25,507 bases of DNA from a virus. Position 1 is the first letter of the stretch, and each line of letters opens with the position of its first letter. The position numbers and the translations under genes were made by a program. The notes under the pieces were generated by a model that was not told where the DNA came from, did no database searches, and saw only the letters and a list, made by a program, of their open reading frames with translations. The stretch lies in IMG/VR virus record IMGVR_UViG_3300044639_003410, positions 1 to 25,507 of that record. The stretch is one strand, 5' to 3'. Positions 6,139 through 11,918 of this stretch are shown here, one piece after another.

Positions 6139-6268
6139 GTAGGGAGGTGGGATTCGAACCCACGACCACGCGGTTAACAGCCGAAGTAACTCTTCTATTC
6201 GGCACTCTTGCGAGGCAAAGTTATAAATGAGTATTTGTACGTGCTCTACCAACTGAGCTACTCCCTAC
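6139..6268 (-). tRNA. Interrupted tRNA-Asn(GTT) with 56-nt insertion
   Basis: All conserved parts of a tRNA are present: acceptor TAGGGAG/CTCCCTA, T8 A9, D arm GCTC/GAGC, loop CTGTTAA (anticodon GTT), T arm GTGGG/CCCAC with TTCGAAT. A 56-nt segment (6184-6239) separates anticodon-stem residues 28 and 29; removing it restores the stem CGCGG/CCGCG perfectly. The extra 5' G and C73 form an eighth acceptor pair as in tRNA-His, odd for an Asn anticodon. The insert is too short for a group I intron and carries a GCCGAA/TTCGGC inverted repeat at its 3' border. Confidence 0.75.
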
Positions 6269-6271
6269 ATA

Positions 6272-6448
6272 TTATTTCTTTTTGGAGAAGGCTTTCTCTA
6301 GTTCGATATGTTTATCACTATTTTGCCATTTATCTCCGTTAAGTGTTTTCCAGGTACCATCATACATTCTTTTATGTACTTCATTTTTACCATTATCATT
6401 TGTGTATATGATTGAATACCTGTAATCTTCTATTTTAATAATTTCCAT
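6272..6448 (-). CDS. Small charged protein (58 aa)
   Basis: Begins MEIIKIEDYRYSIIYTNDNG and ends LEKAFSKKK. It starts one base after the stop of the Smr-like gene (TAG-A-ATG) and ends three bases before the interrupted tRNA, so it is almost certainly a coupled gene. Composition suggests a small beta-sheet protein (KNEVHKRMYDGTWKTLNGDKW). No family recognised. Confidence 0.8.
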   Translation of the reverse strand: MEIIKIEDYRYSIIYTNDNGKNEVHKRMYDGTWKTLNGDKWQNSDKHIELEKAFSKKK

Positions 6449-6449
6449 T

Positions 6450-6671
6450 CTATTTTATTCTTATATTCAGTGAACCTGGATTGAGTGGAACATCATCGAC
6501 TTTGAAGTTATAATCTTTCGATACATCCTTTACAATCTGTTTCATTCTTTCACTTATTCCGGTCACGACTTCTACTTCGAAGTGTCCACGTTGTAACATC
6601 TCCCAGAAGAACTGGTCGAGTCTTTGTTGTACATCTGCGTGTTTGATACCGTGAAGGTCTATTCTGTTCAT
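6450..6671 (-). CDS. Smr-domain protein
   Basis: 73 residues from the internal ATG at 6671, chosen because MNRIDLHG places the family motif at the N-terminus; an alternative ATG at 6686 is only 5 nt from the end of tRNA-Lys. The Smr (small MutS-related) fold is indicated by IDLHG at residues 3-7, a following helix, the EVEVVTGIS segment corresponding to the family TGxG loop (here TGIS), and the ending LNPGSLNIRIK. Smr domains cut or bind branched DNA or RNA. Here the protein lies inside a tRNA gene cluster, so an RNA role is as possible as a DNA one. The Gly of the TGxG loop is not conserved, which may affect catalysis. Confidence 0.82.
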   Translation of the reverse strand: MNRIDLHGIKHADVQQRLDQFFWEMLQRGHFEVEVVTGISERMKQIVKDVSKDYNFKVDDVPLNPGSLNIRIK

Positions 6672-6690
6672 AATTTTATATATCATTCTG

Positions 6691-6763
6691 TGACCCCACC
6701 GAGACTCGAACTCGGACTGTTACATTAAAAGTGTAAAACGCTAACCAATTACGTCATGAAGTC
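6691..6763 (-). tRNA. tRNA-Lys(TTT)
   Basis: Acceptor GACTTCA/TGGGGTC with two G:U pairs and A73, D arm ACGT/GCGT, anticodon stem TTACA/TGTAA with loop CTTTTAA giving anticodon TTT, T arm CCGAG/CTCGG. Confidence 0.9.
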
Positions 6764-6773
6764 ATATTTTTTG

Positions 6774-6842
6774 CGCGAATGGTAGGAATCGAACCCACTC
6801 CGTGGGGGTTGGAATCCCACTGGCTACCTCAGCCTCACTCGC
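6774..6842 (-). tRNA. tRNA-Gly(TCC)-like, short D loop
   Basis: 69 nt. Acceptor GCGAGTG/CATTCGC with discriminator G, compact D arm GGCT-GAGGT-AGCC, anticodon region GTGGG-ATTCCAA-CCCCC with a T:C mismatch, T arm GTGGG/CCTAC with TTCGATT. The most regular alignment gives anticodon TCC (Gly), supported by G1:C72 and C2:G71. A register shift would give CCA (Trp). The imperfect stem and shortened D loop leave function uncertain. Confidence 0.65.
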
Positions 6843-6852
6843 TTATATTTTG

Positions 6853-6928
6853 TTGCCCTGGTGGGACTCGAACCCACATTACTACCTGATTAAGAGTCAG
6901 GACCGGAACCAATTACGGATACAAGGCA
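6853..6928 (-). tRNA. tRNA-Lys(CTT)
   Basis: Acceptor TGCCTTG/CAGGGCA with A73, anticodon stem CCTGA/TCAGG and loop CTCTTAA giving anticodon CTT, T arm GTGGG/CCCAC with TTCGAGT loop. The D stem has three good pairs. Confidence 0.9.
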
Positions 6929-6935
6929 ATTTTAG

Positions 6936-7008
6936 TGGAGCCGACGGGTTACGATCCCGTTCCTCTGGATTTTCAGTCCAGCGCAATGACCACATCTGCC
7001 ACAGCTCC
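6936..7008 (-). tRNA. tRNA-Phe(GAA)
   Basis: Acceptor GGAGCTG/CGGCTCC with A73, anticodon stem CTGGA/TCCAG and loop CTGAAAA giving anticodon GAA, T arm ACGGG/CCCGT. T loop is the unusual ATCGTAA, as in tRNA-Ala(4069). Confidence 0.9.
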
Positions 7009-7019
7009 TTGTTATGTTG

Positions 7020-7092
7020 GGTGTATGAGGAATTTCGAAATCCCGACCTCTGGCTCCACAAACCAGTGCTCTGCCTCTGAGCTACACACACC
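7020..7092 (-). tRNA. tRNA-His(GTG)
   Basis: Acceptor GTGTGTG/CATACAC with an additional G-1:C73 pair, the histidine identity element, D arm GCTC/GAGC, anticodon stem CTGGT/GCCAG with loop TTGTGGA giving anticodon GTG, T loop TTCGAAA. Confidence 0.92.
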
Positions 7093-7108
7093 ATATATGT
7101 AAACGAAA

Positions 7109-7135
7109 AAACCCAAGTCTTTTGAACTTGGGTTT
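7109..7135 (-). terminator. Terminator-like hairpin of the third tRNA module
   Basis: Stem AAACCCAAGT/ACTTGGGTTT with loop CTTTTGA and trailing TTTCGTTTA on the minus strand. Flanks are nearly identical to the hairpin at 4544-4570. It sits between the mini-ORF at 7156-7275 and tRNA-His. Confidence 0.8.
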
Positions 7136-7155
7136 CTGTTATTTATTGTTATTGT

Positions 7156-7275
7156 TTACAAAGTCGTCAAATCTTCCGAAAACAAACGCAATACTTTTCC
7201 AGTACCAAGTTCTGATTTATTGCTAAACCATTTGCTCGATTTACTAAAATGTTTATGTGTATTATTTGTTCTCAT
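7156..7275 (-). CDS. Leader-like mini-ORF of the third tRNA module (39 aa)
   Basis: ATG at 7275, 39 codons: MRTNNTHKHFSKSSKWFSNK and ending LFSEDLTTL. It shares the ATGAGAACAA start with the mini-ORF at 4594-4680 and the AATATATAAGAAC leader with that at 6016-6090. A promoter with both -33 and -7 elements lies upstream. Its Ser/Lys-rich, His-containing sequence is not obviously related to the other two after the start. Confidence 0.5.
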   Translation of the reverse strand: MRTNNTHKHFSKSSKWFSNKSELGTGKVLRLFSEDLTTL

Positions 7276-7322
7276 TAGTTCTTATATATTATAGTTGTTG
7301 TCTTTCCTTTTGTTATAGGATA

Positions 7323-7353
7323 CAAATATAGTGAAGTTTTTTATTTCTACAAA
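7323..7353 (-). promoter_or_regulatory. Bacteroidota-type promoter, TTTG-N19-TATATTTG
   Basis: On the minus strand TTTG (7350-7353) is separated by exactly 19 nt from TATATTTG (7323-7330), matching the Bacteroidota primary sigma consensus TTTG-N19-TAnnTTTG. It drives leftward transcription into the third mini-ORF, hairpin and tRNA block. The surrounding 7276-7413 gap holds no gene that I can support. Confidence 0.8.
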
Positions 7354-7413
7354 TTTTTTTAATGTTTTTAAGAAAAATAAAATTCGGATTCGGTAGTCTG
7401 GTAACTAAAACTT

Positions 7414-7875
7414 TTAGATTTTTTTAAAATACAAATCTGCCTCTGCATGTCTTCTTAATACTAAGCCTTTTAAAACTTTATTTGAAGCTTTCGTCCACTT
7501 TAAAAATTCATCTTTTATAGTTTCATCATTTGGGTTAGCATTAACCTTTTTCAATAATGTTGATGACTTTAAGTTTGCTGGACCCAAATTGTAACAAAAT
7601 GATACAAGTGCATCAAATTGATTTTGTGTTATAGAATCAGTTGTGTATGAGTCAACGTATTGTTCAAACTTTTCCAAACTTTGTTTTAACATTTCAACTG
7701 CTTTTTGTTCAGTTATTGGTTTGTCGTTTAGTGTTACCTTTTTACCATTTTTGTAAAAAGTATTGCCGTAGCCGATTGTTGGTACATTTGCGGGACATAG
7801 GTATGGTTTTAAGCTTAGTCCTTCGAATCTTTTTATCAATTCGATTCCTTTGTCGGATGTTTTAGTCGCTTTCAT
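7414..7875 (-). CDS. Endolysin, GH24 phage lysozyme
   Basis: 153 residues from the ATG at 7875, chosen because it gives the TAA-T-ATG junction used elsewhere here; a longer start at 7896 would overlap the upstream gene. It hydrolyses peptidoglycan glycan strands at lysis. The GH24 core is RFEGLSLKPYLCPANVPTIGYG: Glu18 matches the catalytic Glu of T4 lysozyme, Cys27 occupies the Asp20 position and Thr33 the Thr26 position, with the correct E-x8-C-x5-T spacing. The CPA variant is common in P21/lambdoid-type relatives. The C-terminal half has the family FDALVSFCYNLG and TLLKKVNAN motifs. No signal peptide or SAR helix is present, so a holin or export aid is required. Last gene of the kinase-receiver unit. 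Confidence 0.93.
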   Translation of the reverse strand: MKATKTSDKGIELIKRFEGLSLKPYLCPANVPTIGYGNTFYKNGKKVTLNDKPITEQKAVEMLKQSLEKFEQYVDSYTTDSITQNQFDALVSFCYNLGPANLKSSTLLKKVNANPNDETIKDEFLKWTKASNKVLKGLVLRRHAEADLYFKKI

Positions 7876-7876
7876 A

Positions 7877-8557
7877 TTAGAATTTATTTTTACCACTTGC
7901 GTATTTTACACCTACTATTGTTCCTATTATTGAGAACGCGTTTGTAATAAGTATACTAAGTGTATTAGACCATGCGGGTCCTATAATATATGTGTCTTTA
8001 CCAGTGAGTAGGGCTGTTATGTATAGTGCTGTTGTTGCGATACCTGCACCTACTATAAGCATTAGTGCTACTTTGACTATATTACTTATTAGTTCGGTTT
8101 CTTTCCTCTTTTGTAATATATTTAGATCATATTCTGCGGTTTCTTTGGCAGTTATGGCATCCTTTTTCGAAAGTTCTGCATCACTGAGAGCTTTTCTCAA
8201 CTCCTCACTTATTCTTTCGTTCTCTTCTTTCCACTCGGTGAGTTCTTTGTTTTGATCCTCTATGAGTTCTTTACTTTTTTCAGATTCTACGAATGCGTTT
8301 TTTATATCATTCATTAGATTTTCTCTCTCCTCTGCGGCAGTGGTGAGTTCTTTGTTCTGTGATTGAATCTGTTTTGTTATTTCAAGTCTTTTCTTCCTAC
8401 TGGATTTATCTTTATCTGTTGCGGTTTTTATATAGTTCACAAAATCAGGATCCTCTCCTTCGGTGTCTATGACCTTAAGTATGTTTCCTTCCAGGTGTAT
8501 ATTTTTTTCCTGAGCTAGTTTTAGAAGGTCCTTTTTTGTGTCTTTACAAAGTTTCAT
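7877..8557 (-). CDS. Coiled-coil protein with two C-terminal membrane helices (holin/spanin candidate)
   Basis: 226 residues. Residues 1-45 are a small charged domain (NIHLEGNILKVIDTEGEDPDF). About residues 50-160 form a long coiled coil with repeated NKELT motifs (QSQNKELTTAAEERE and EDQNKELTEWKEENE). Two hydrophobic helices follow at about 163-190 and 197-218 and the protein ends in a basic tail (KYASGKNKF). The ATG overlaps the receiver stop (TAATG) and its stop is one base from the lysozyme ATG. Position before an export-lacking endolysin fits a holin, an inner-membrane spanin-like part, or a signal-transducing lysis regulator. The long cytoplasmic coiled coil is unlike ordinary holins and could be the receiver's target. 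Function is inferred from position. Confidence 0.8.
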   Translation of the reverse strand: MKLCKDTKKDLLKLAQEKNIHLEGNILKVIDTEGEDPDFVNYIKTATDKDKSSRKKRLEITKQIQSQNKELTTAAEERENLMNDIKNAFVESEKSKELIEDQNKELTEWKEENERISEELRKALSDAELSKKDAITAKETAEYDLNILQKRKETELISNIVKVALMLIVGAGIATTALYITALLTGKDTYIIGPAWSNTLSILITNAFSIIGTIVGVKYASGKNKF

Positions 8558-8988
8558 TATCTATATATCTTGAAGTTTGCTGTCCTGTTAACGTAGGATG
8601 GATAGTCTTTTTTGAAGTCTTCTAATCTAGGTTCGATATCGTCGTTTTTTATTATCCAGAATTGTGCACCTGCTTGTAAAGCTTTGGCTTGTTCGGTTGC
8701 CTCATTACTTGATGATATTATACCGATAACGACGTGGTTACCGTATTCGAAGTTTATTCTTCTTATAAGTTCAATTCCATCAAATGTAGAACCGATTATA
8801 TTTAGATCCACAAAAACACATACAGGTCTTCCCGTCGGATTTTTGTGCCATTCTGAAAACTTTGTACCTGCCTCATCTGCACTATTTATACACTCTAATG
8901 TGAGTGATATATCTAAAAGGCTGCAGGCATCCTCGAAAACTAAGTGGAAAAGAGACTCATCATCCACAAGTAGTATTGAATCAATCAT
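8557..8988 (-). CDS. Stand-alone response regulator receiver
   Basis: 143 residues from the ATG at 8988 (TGA-T-ATG junction with the kinase); an alternative ATG at 8997 adds three residues. A single CheY-like receiver with all key residues: acidic pair Asp9-Asp10 in ILLVDDE, phospho-acceptor Asp61 in VFVDLN, Ser92/Ser93 in GIISSS at the switch position, and Lys114 in WIIKND. No DNA-binding or enzymatic output domain follows, only a short tail, so it must act by protein contact or in a phosphorelay. Direct coupling to the kinase upstream and to the membrane coiled-coil protein downstream makes these its likely input and output. Confidence 0.9.
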   Translation of the reverse strand: MIDSILLVDDESLFHLVFEDACSLLDISLTLECINSADEAGTKFSEWHKNPTGRPVCVFVDLNIIGSTFDGIELIRRINFEYGNHVVIGIISSSNEATEQAKALQAGAQFWIIKNDDIEPRLEDFKKDYPSYVNRTANFKIYR

Positions 8989-8989
8989 A

Positions 8990-10762
8990 TCAATCATTTG
9001 TATTGTATTTTATTTTTATTTTGGTTCCTCCTTTTTCAAGTTTTTCACATGAAACCGTGAAACCATGTTCTTTTAGTATAGCTATACATATGTTCAGGCC
9101 AAGTCCCATACCAGATTCTTTTTGTTCTACCTTTCTCGCATATGGTTTTGAATATTTATCAAACTCTTCCTGTGTGAGACCTCTACCGTTATCTTCTATT
9201 GCTATTGTGTCACCATCGGGGTATATCTTAACTACACGTGTTGGACTGTCGTTGTATTTTATACCATTTCTTATTAAGTTGTCTACTGCTGTACAGAATA
9301 GTGACTCATTAACATTTATGCTTGGTAAATCTTTTGACAATAATACAGAGTCTTTGTAAGCTGTAGATTCTAGGTAATTGTCTAATATCTTGCCTATGTT
9401 ATGTGTTTCTTTTTCGAGAACACTATCTTTTTTTACGAGGTTGGTGAATTCGTAAACACCTTTGTATATCTTTTGTGTCTGTGTTAGTCCTTCTTTAAGT
9501 AACCTTATGGGTGCTTGTAATTTGTTGTCTTTTATTAGTTCTGGTGTTAGTCTTCTTATTAGTGAGTTTATTCCTTTTGGAATATAGGTATTTATACCTG
9601 AGTGCATATCGTGTCTAAGTATCTTTGCGGCGTGTTCTAAATATGTATTCTTCTTTTCTATTTCAATCGAAGTTTCTACAATCTTAGTAACATCTTGTCT
9701 TATAGATGTGAATCCGATGTGTTCGTTGGTCTCTGGATCAAAGTTGGCTTTTATGTAGGTATCAACATAGTAATGATCACCGTCCTTTGTTTTATTTGTG
9801 ACCACTGCGTTCCATATTTGTCTTTTATCTATTGTGATTTCATACATATTTGCCCAAAAAATTTTATCATGTATACCAGAGCTAAGTATTTTATGATCTT
9901 TCCCAATCACCTCTTTTTGTGACCATCCTGATACAGCAGTGAATTTCTCGTTTACGTAAATTATTTTCCCTCTTTTATCTGTTTTGGATACGAGTGATGC
10001 AGTATCCATAAACCTTTCTATCTCCATTAGGTTTTTCTGTATGTCATTTCCGTCTGCGATTGACCAAGCGAATGAGTAGAGTGATGAAAGTACCTGTGCA
10101 AAGTTTACTTCGGTGTCTAACCACTCCCTTCTTTTATAACTCTCTATACATATCACACCAATAGTCTGTCCCCTGAAAAATATTGGAACATCTAACATAG
10201 ATTTTATATTGTTTGGTCTGAGATAACTATCAGTGAAACATTTAGTTGCGTGGTGACTATCTGCGTCATTTGCAATTATAACTGATTTGGTTTTTAGTTC
10301 TTTGAAATATGGTATACAATCATCGTACCATAAGTTTCCACCCGATGTCCATTTACCATCTTCGTACATCATATCTAGTTCGAGTGATTTATTCTGTTCG
10401 TAGTATAACCATATTCCACATCTATCTACGTCTAATACCTCGGTGACATCTTTTGTTAGTAGTGTGGCACATTGAACTAAATCACCTTCATAAAAAGCGG
10501 GATTGTGTGATTGATTTATCAGTGTAAGGTTTATTCGGTCAGTGTATTCGTTTAGACCTTCGGCCTCTTTAGCTCTTCTCAGGTGGTCTCTGACCATACG
10601 GTAGAAGAATGGTAACATAAATATAAAACAAGCGACCTCAATCAACTTTGCAATTGGTGAAGTTTCTATAATTCCGGTCAACATAAGTGTCTTAGTGGTT
10701 ATGTATGCCAATGACGATAATGTTGTTAGAATTATGTTCAGTAACGTGCTTTTACAAATCAT
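8990..10762 (-). CDS. Membrane GAF-PAS sensor histidine kinase
   Basis: 590 residues. Two membrane helices at about 8-32 and 38-57, with only a few residues between them, are followed by a cytoplasmic GAF domain (about 80-235, with YFKELKTKSVIIANDAD and PIFFRGQTIGVICIES), a PAS domain (about 248-362, with GKIIYVNEKFTAVSGW) and the kinase core. H-box LRHDMHSG carries the likely phospho-His384, the N-box DNLIRNGIKYN has Asn495 and Asn499, the G1 box is EDNGRGL (Asp524) and the G2 box is GMGLGLN (551-557). All motifs required for autophosphorylation are intact. It is the first gene of the unit ending in the endolysin. Lack of a sizeable extracellular domain implies sensing of a cytoplasmic or membrane signal. 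The start codon lies in an inverted repeat. Probably acquired from a Bacteroidota host, then streamlined. Confidence 0.93.
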   Translation of the reverse strand: MICKSTLLNIILTTLSSLAYITTKTLMLTGIIETSPIAKLIEVACFIFMLPFFYRMVRDHLRRAKEAEGLNEYTDRINLTLINQSHNPAFYEGDLVQCATLLTKDVTEVLDVDRCGIWLYYEQNKSLELDMMYEDGKWTSGGNLWYDDCIPYFKELKTKSVIIANDADSHHATKCFTDSYLRPNNIKSMLDVPIFFRGQTIGVICIESYKRREWLDTEVNFAQVLSSLYSFAWSIADGNDIQKNLMEIERFMDTASLVSKTDKRGKIIYVNEKFTAVSGWSQKEVIGKDHKILSSGIHDKIFWANMYEITIDKRQIWNAVVTNKTKDGDHYYVDTYIKANFDPETNEHIGFTSIRQDVTKIVETSIEIEKKNTYLEHAAKILRHDMHSGINTYIPKGINSLIRRLTPELIKDNKLQAPIRLLKEGLTQTQKIYKGVYEFTNLVKKDSVLEKETHNIGKILDNYLESTAYKDSVLLSKDLPSINVNESLFCTAVDNLIRNGIKYNDSPTRVVKIYPDGDTIAIEDNGRGLTQEEFDKYSKPYARKVEQKESGMGLGLNICIAILKEHGFTVSCEKLEKGGTKIKIKYNTND

Positions 10763-10785
10763 TCCTTATATATAAAAATAAGGAA
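10762..10785 (-). promoter_or_regulatory. Inverted repeat covering the histidine kinase start
   Basis: The minus strand reads TTCCTTAT-TTTTATAT-ATAAGGAA, immediately followed by TG of the kinase start codon. An 8-bp RNA stem would bury the AAGGA (Shine-Dalgarno-like) sequence and the A of the ATG. Could also be a DNA operator or part of the TTTTTATATATA element (10767-10778). Confidence 0.55.
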
Positions 10786-10787
10786 TA

Positions 10788-10817
10788 AAAAAACCGGTCA
10801 TAATTGACCGGTTTTTT
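10788..10817. terminator. Terminator downstream of the HNH/kinase fusion gene
   Basis: Stem AAAAAACCGGTCA/TGACCGGTTTTTT with TAAT loop. T-runs on both strands; on the minus strand it ends the transcript from the gene at 10830-11672 just before the sensor kinase unit. Confidence 0.9.
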
Positions 10818-10841
10818 AGAAGTTGAATTTTAGAAGTTGAA
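10814..10841 (-). repeat. Perfect 14-bp tandem duplication across a stop codon
   Basis: Two adjacent copies of TTTTAGAAGTTGAA (plus strand) at 10814-10827 and 10828-10841. The right-hand copy encodes the last residues and stop of the fusion protein; the other copy follows in the untranslated tail next to the terminator. Confidence 0.85.
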
Positions 10842-11672
10842 TATAAGTTTTCCTAGCTTTATGGCTTTAGATTCTAAGTCACTTAGTGTTGTTTTATTGG
10901 TTACTATTAAGTCGGCTTCAAATTTTGTTATTGTAAAAGAGTTTCTCTCTTTTTTCTCTCTACCTTCTGCATCCACGTATATAATTACGTCAAAAAGATC
11001 TTTGGATGCTAGAAACTCATCATGATCTCTCATACCTACATAACAATCAACTATTGATGTTATCTCTTTTGCCAATCTAGCTCTATCTGGATCGTTATAA
11101 TCTCTGATCATTTCATACCATTTTTCACGGTGATTTACTCTATCTTCAAAACATTGTTCTAATGTTTTGTATCCGTGTTCCTCTTTTAGTTTGTCAAATA
11201 TAAATATCTCATTCGCTGCATGTGAGGACGACTTAAAGGTCATTCCAAAATGTTTAGTGAATAGTTCAGCTAATGTGTCTTTACCGTGTCTTGCATTTCC
11301 AATAATTAGTATCTTCGGCATCTTCTTTTTTCGGTTACTAGTCAATTTAGCTAATTTGGCATGTAGACAATCAATCTCTTCAAAACTTAGGTTAGCTTTT
11401 TTACCGTTGATGTCTATCGTACATGCAACTACATTTCCCTCAATGTATCCTTTATCAGAGTCTATCCTGTCGAATGATCTAGCATTTACTCCGTCTTCTT
11501 GAAAAGTAGAACCTGTATAGTAACATGTTTTATATTCGAGAAGGTTCCTTACATACTCAAAACTTAGGTTGAAGTCTATCTTCCTGTCCTGTGAACTTTG
11601 ATATATGTTGATTAATTTTTTAGCAACCTCTACGTCGGTAACTAAGTTCTTTGTGTTATTTTTCTTACTCAT
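10830..11672 (-). CDS. HNH-like domain fused to a dNMP-kinase-like P-loop domain
   Basis: 280 residues with two parts. Residues 30-100 resemble a compact HNH-type nuclease seen in phages: YKTCYYTGSTF, then SFDRIDSDKGYIEGNVVACT, then a following Asn and Lys pair; only one Cys of the usual zinc site remains. Residues 118-280 form a P-loop kinase with Walker A GNARHGKDT (125-133), a lid-like RDYNDPDRARLAKE segment and a core ending DVIIYVDAEGREKKERNS...ADLIVTNKTTLSDLE, as in phage deoxynucleoside monophosphate kinases. An internal Met118 (MPKILIIGN) marks the junction and could be a second start. Such kinases convert dNMPs from host DNA breakdown to dNDPs. Why a nuclease-like module is attached is unknown. 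Confidence 0.8.
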   Translation of the reverse strand: MSKKNNTKNLVTDVEVAKKLINIYQSSQDRKIDFNLSFEYVRNLLEYKTCYYTGSTFQEDGVNARSFDRIDSDKGYIEGNVVACTIDINGKKANLSFEEIDCLHAKLAKLTSNRKKKMPKILIIGNARHGKDTLAELFTKHFGMTFKSSSHAANEIFIFDKLKEEHGYKTLEQCFEDRVNHREKWYEMIRDYNDPDRARLAKEITSIVDCYVGMRDHDEFLASKDLFDVIIYVDAEGREKKERNSFTITKFEADLIVTNKTTLSDLESKAIKLGKLIFNF

Positions 11673-11686
11673 TTGTTTTGTGTTTT

Positions 11687-11911
11687 TTAGCCGCAGAAAA
11701 CATCGGTAACTACACCGTTTCTGGTTCTGAAATTGAGTCTTCTATCGTTTACACTATATTCAAGTATAAAAGCATTTCCGTCCTCTTCGACTATTCTGGT
11801 TGTAAATCCACCTTCTTCTGCATATGTCTTGGCATCGTCGTGTGTCTTCCCAACATATTCATTTTTGGTTATCAAACCGTTGTTTCTTAATGGTGTTCTT
11901 TCCATATACAT
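11687..11911 (-). CDS. Peptidase inhibitor I78-like small protein
   Basis: 74 residues (or 72 from the second ATG at 11905). The pattern YVGKTHDDAKTYAEEGGF, then RIVEEDGNAFILEYSVNDRR, then LNFRTRNGVVTDVFCG closely follows the I78 inhibitor family (a G-x-x-x-x-x-A segment, RxxxxDGxxxxxxxDYxxxRxN, and a VTxVxCG ending). I78 members inhibit serine peptidases. In a phage this could block a host or competitor protease, or serve as a small fold reused for another purpose. There is no signal peptide, so it acts in the cytoplasm unless released by lysis. Confidence 0.65.
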   Translation of the reverse strand: MYMERTPLRNNGLITKNEYVGKTHDDAKTYAEEGGFTTRIVEEDGNAFILEYSVNDRRLNFRTRNGVVTDVFCG

Positions 11912-11918
11912 TTATTAT

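Noticed and set aside
6184-6239. Group I or group II intron in the interrupted tRNA
   Set aside because: At 56 nt it cannot hold either catalytic core and it lies in the anticodon stem instead of the loop.
4544-7135. CRISPR-like array suggested by repeated hairpins and tRNA stems
   Set aside because: Similarity comes from three spaced hairpins and tRNA T arms; there are no regular direct repeats with unique spacers.
7877-8557. Calling the coiled-coil membrane protein a methyl-accepting chemotaxis receptor
   Set aside because: The membrane helices are at the C-terminus, there is no periplasmic sensor domain and no conserved MCP hairpin tip sequence.
8612-9359. Two long plus-strand frames opposite the kinase and receiver
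   Set aside because: They are antisense shadows of clearly conserved kinase and receiver motifs and have low-complexity Ser/Phe-rich translations.
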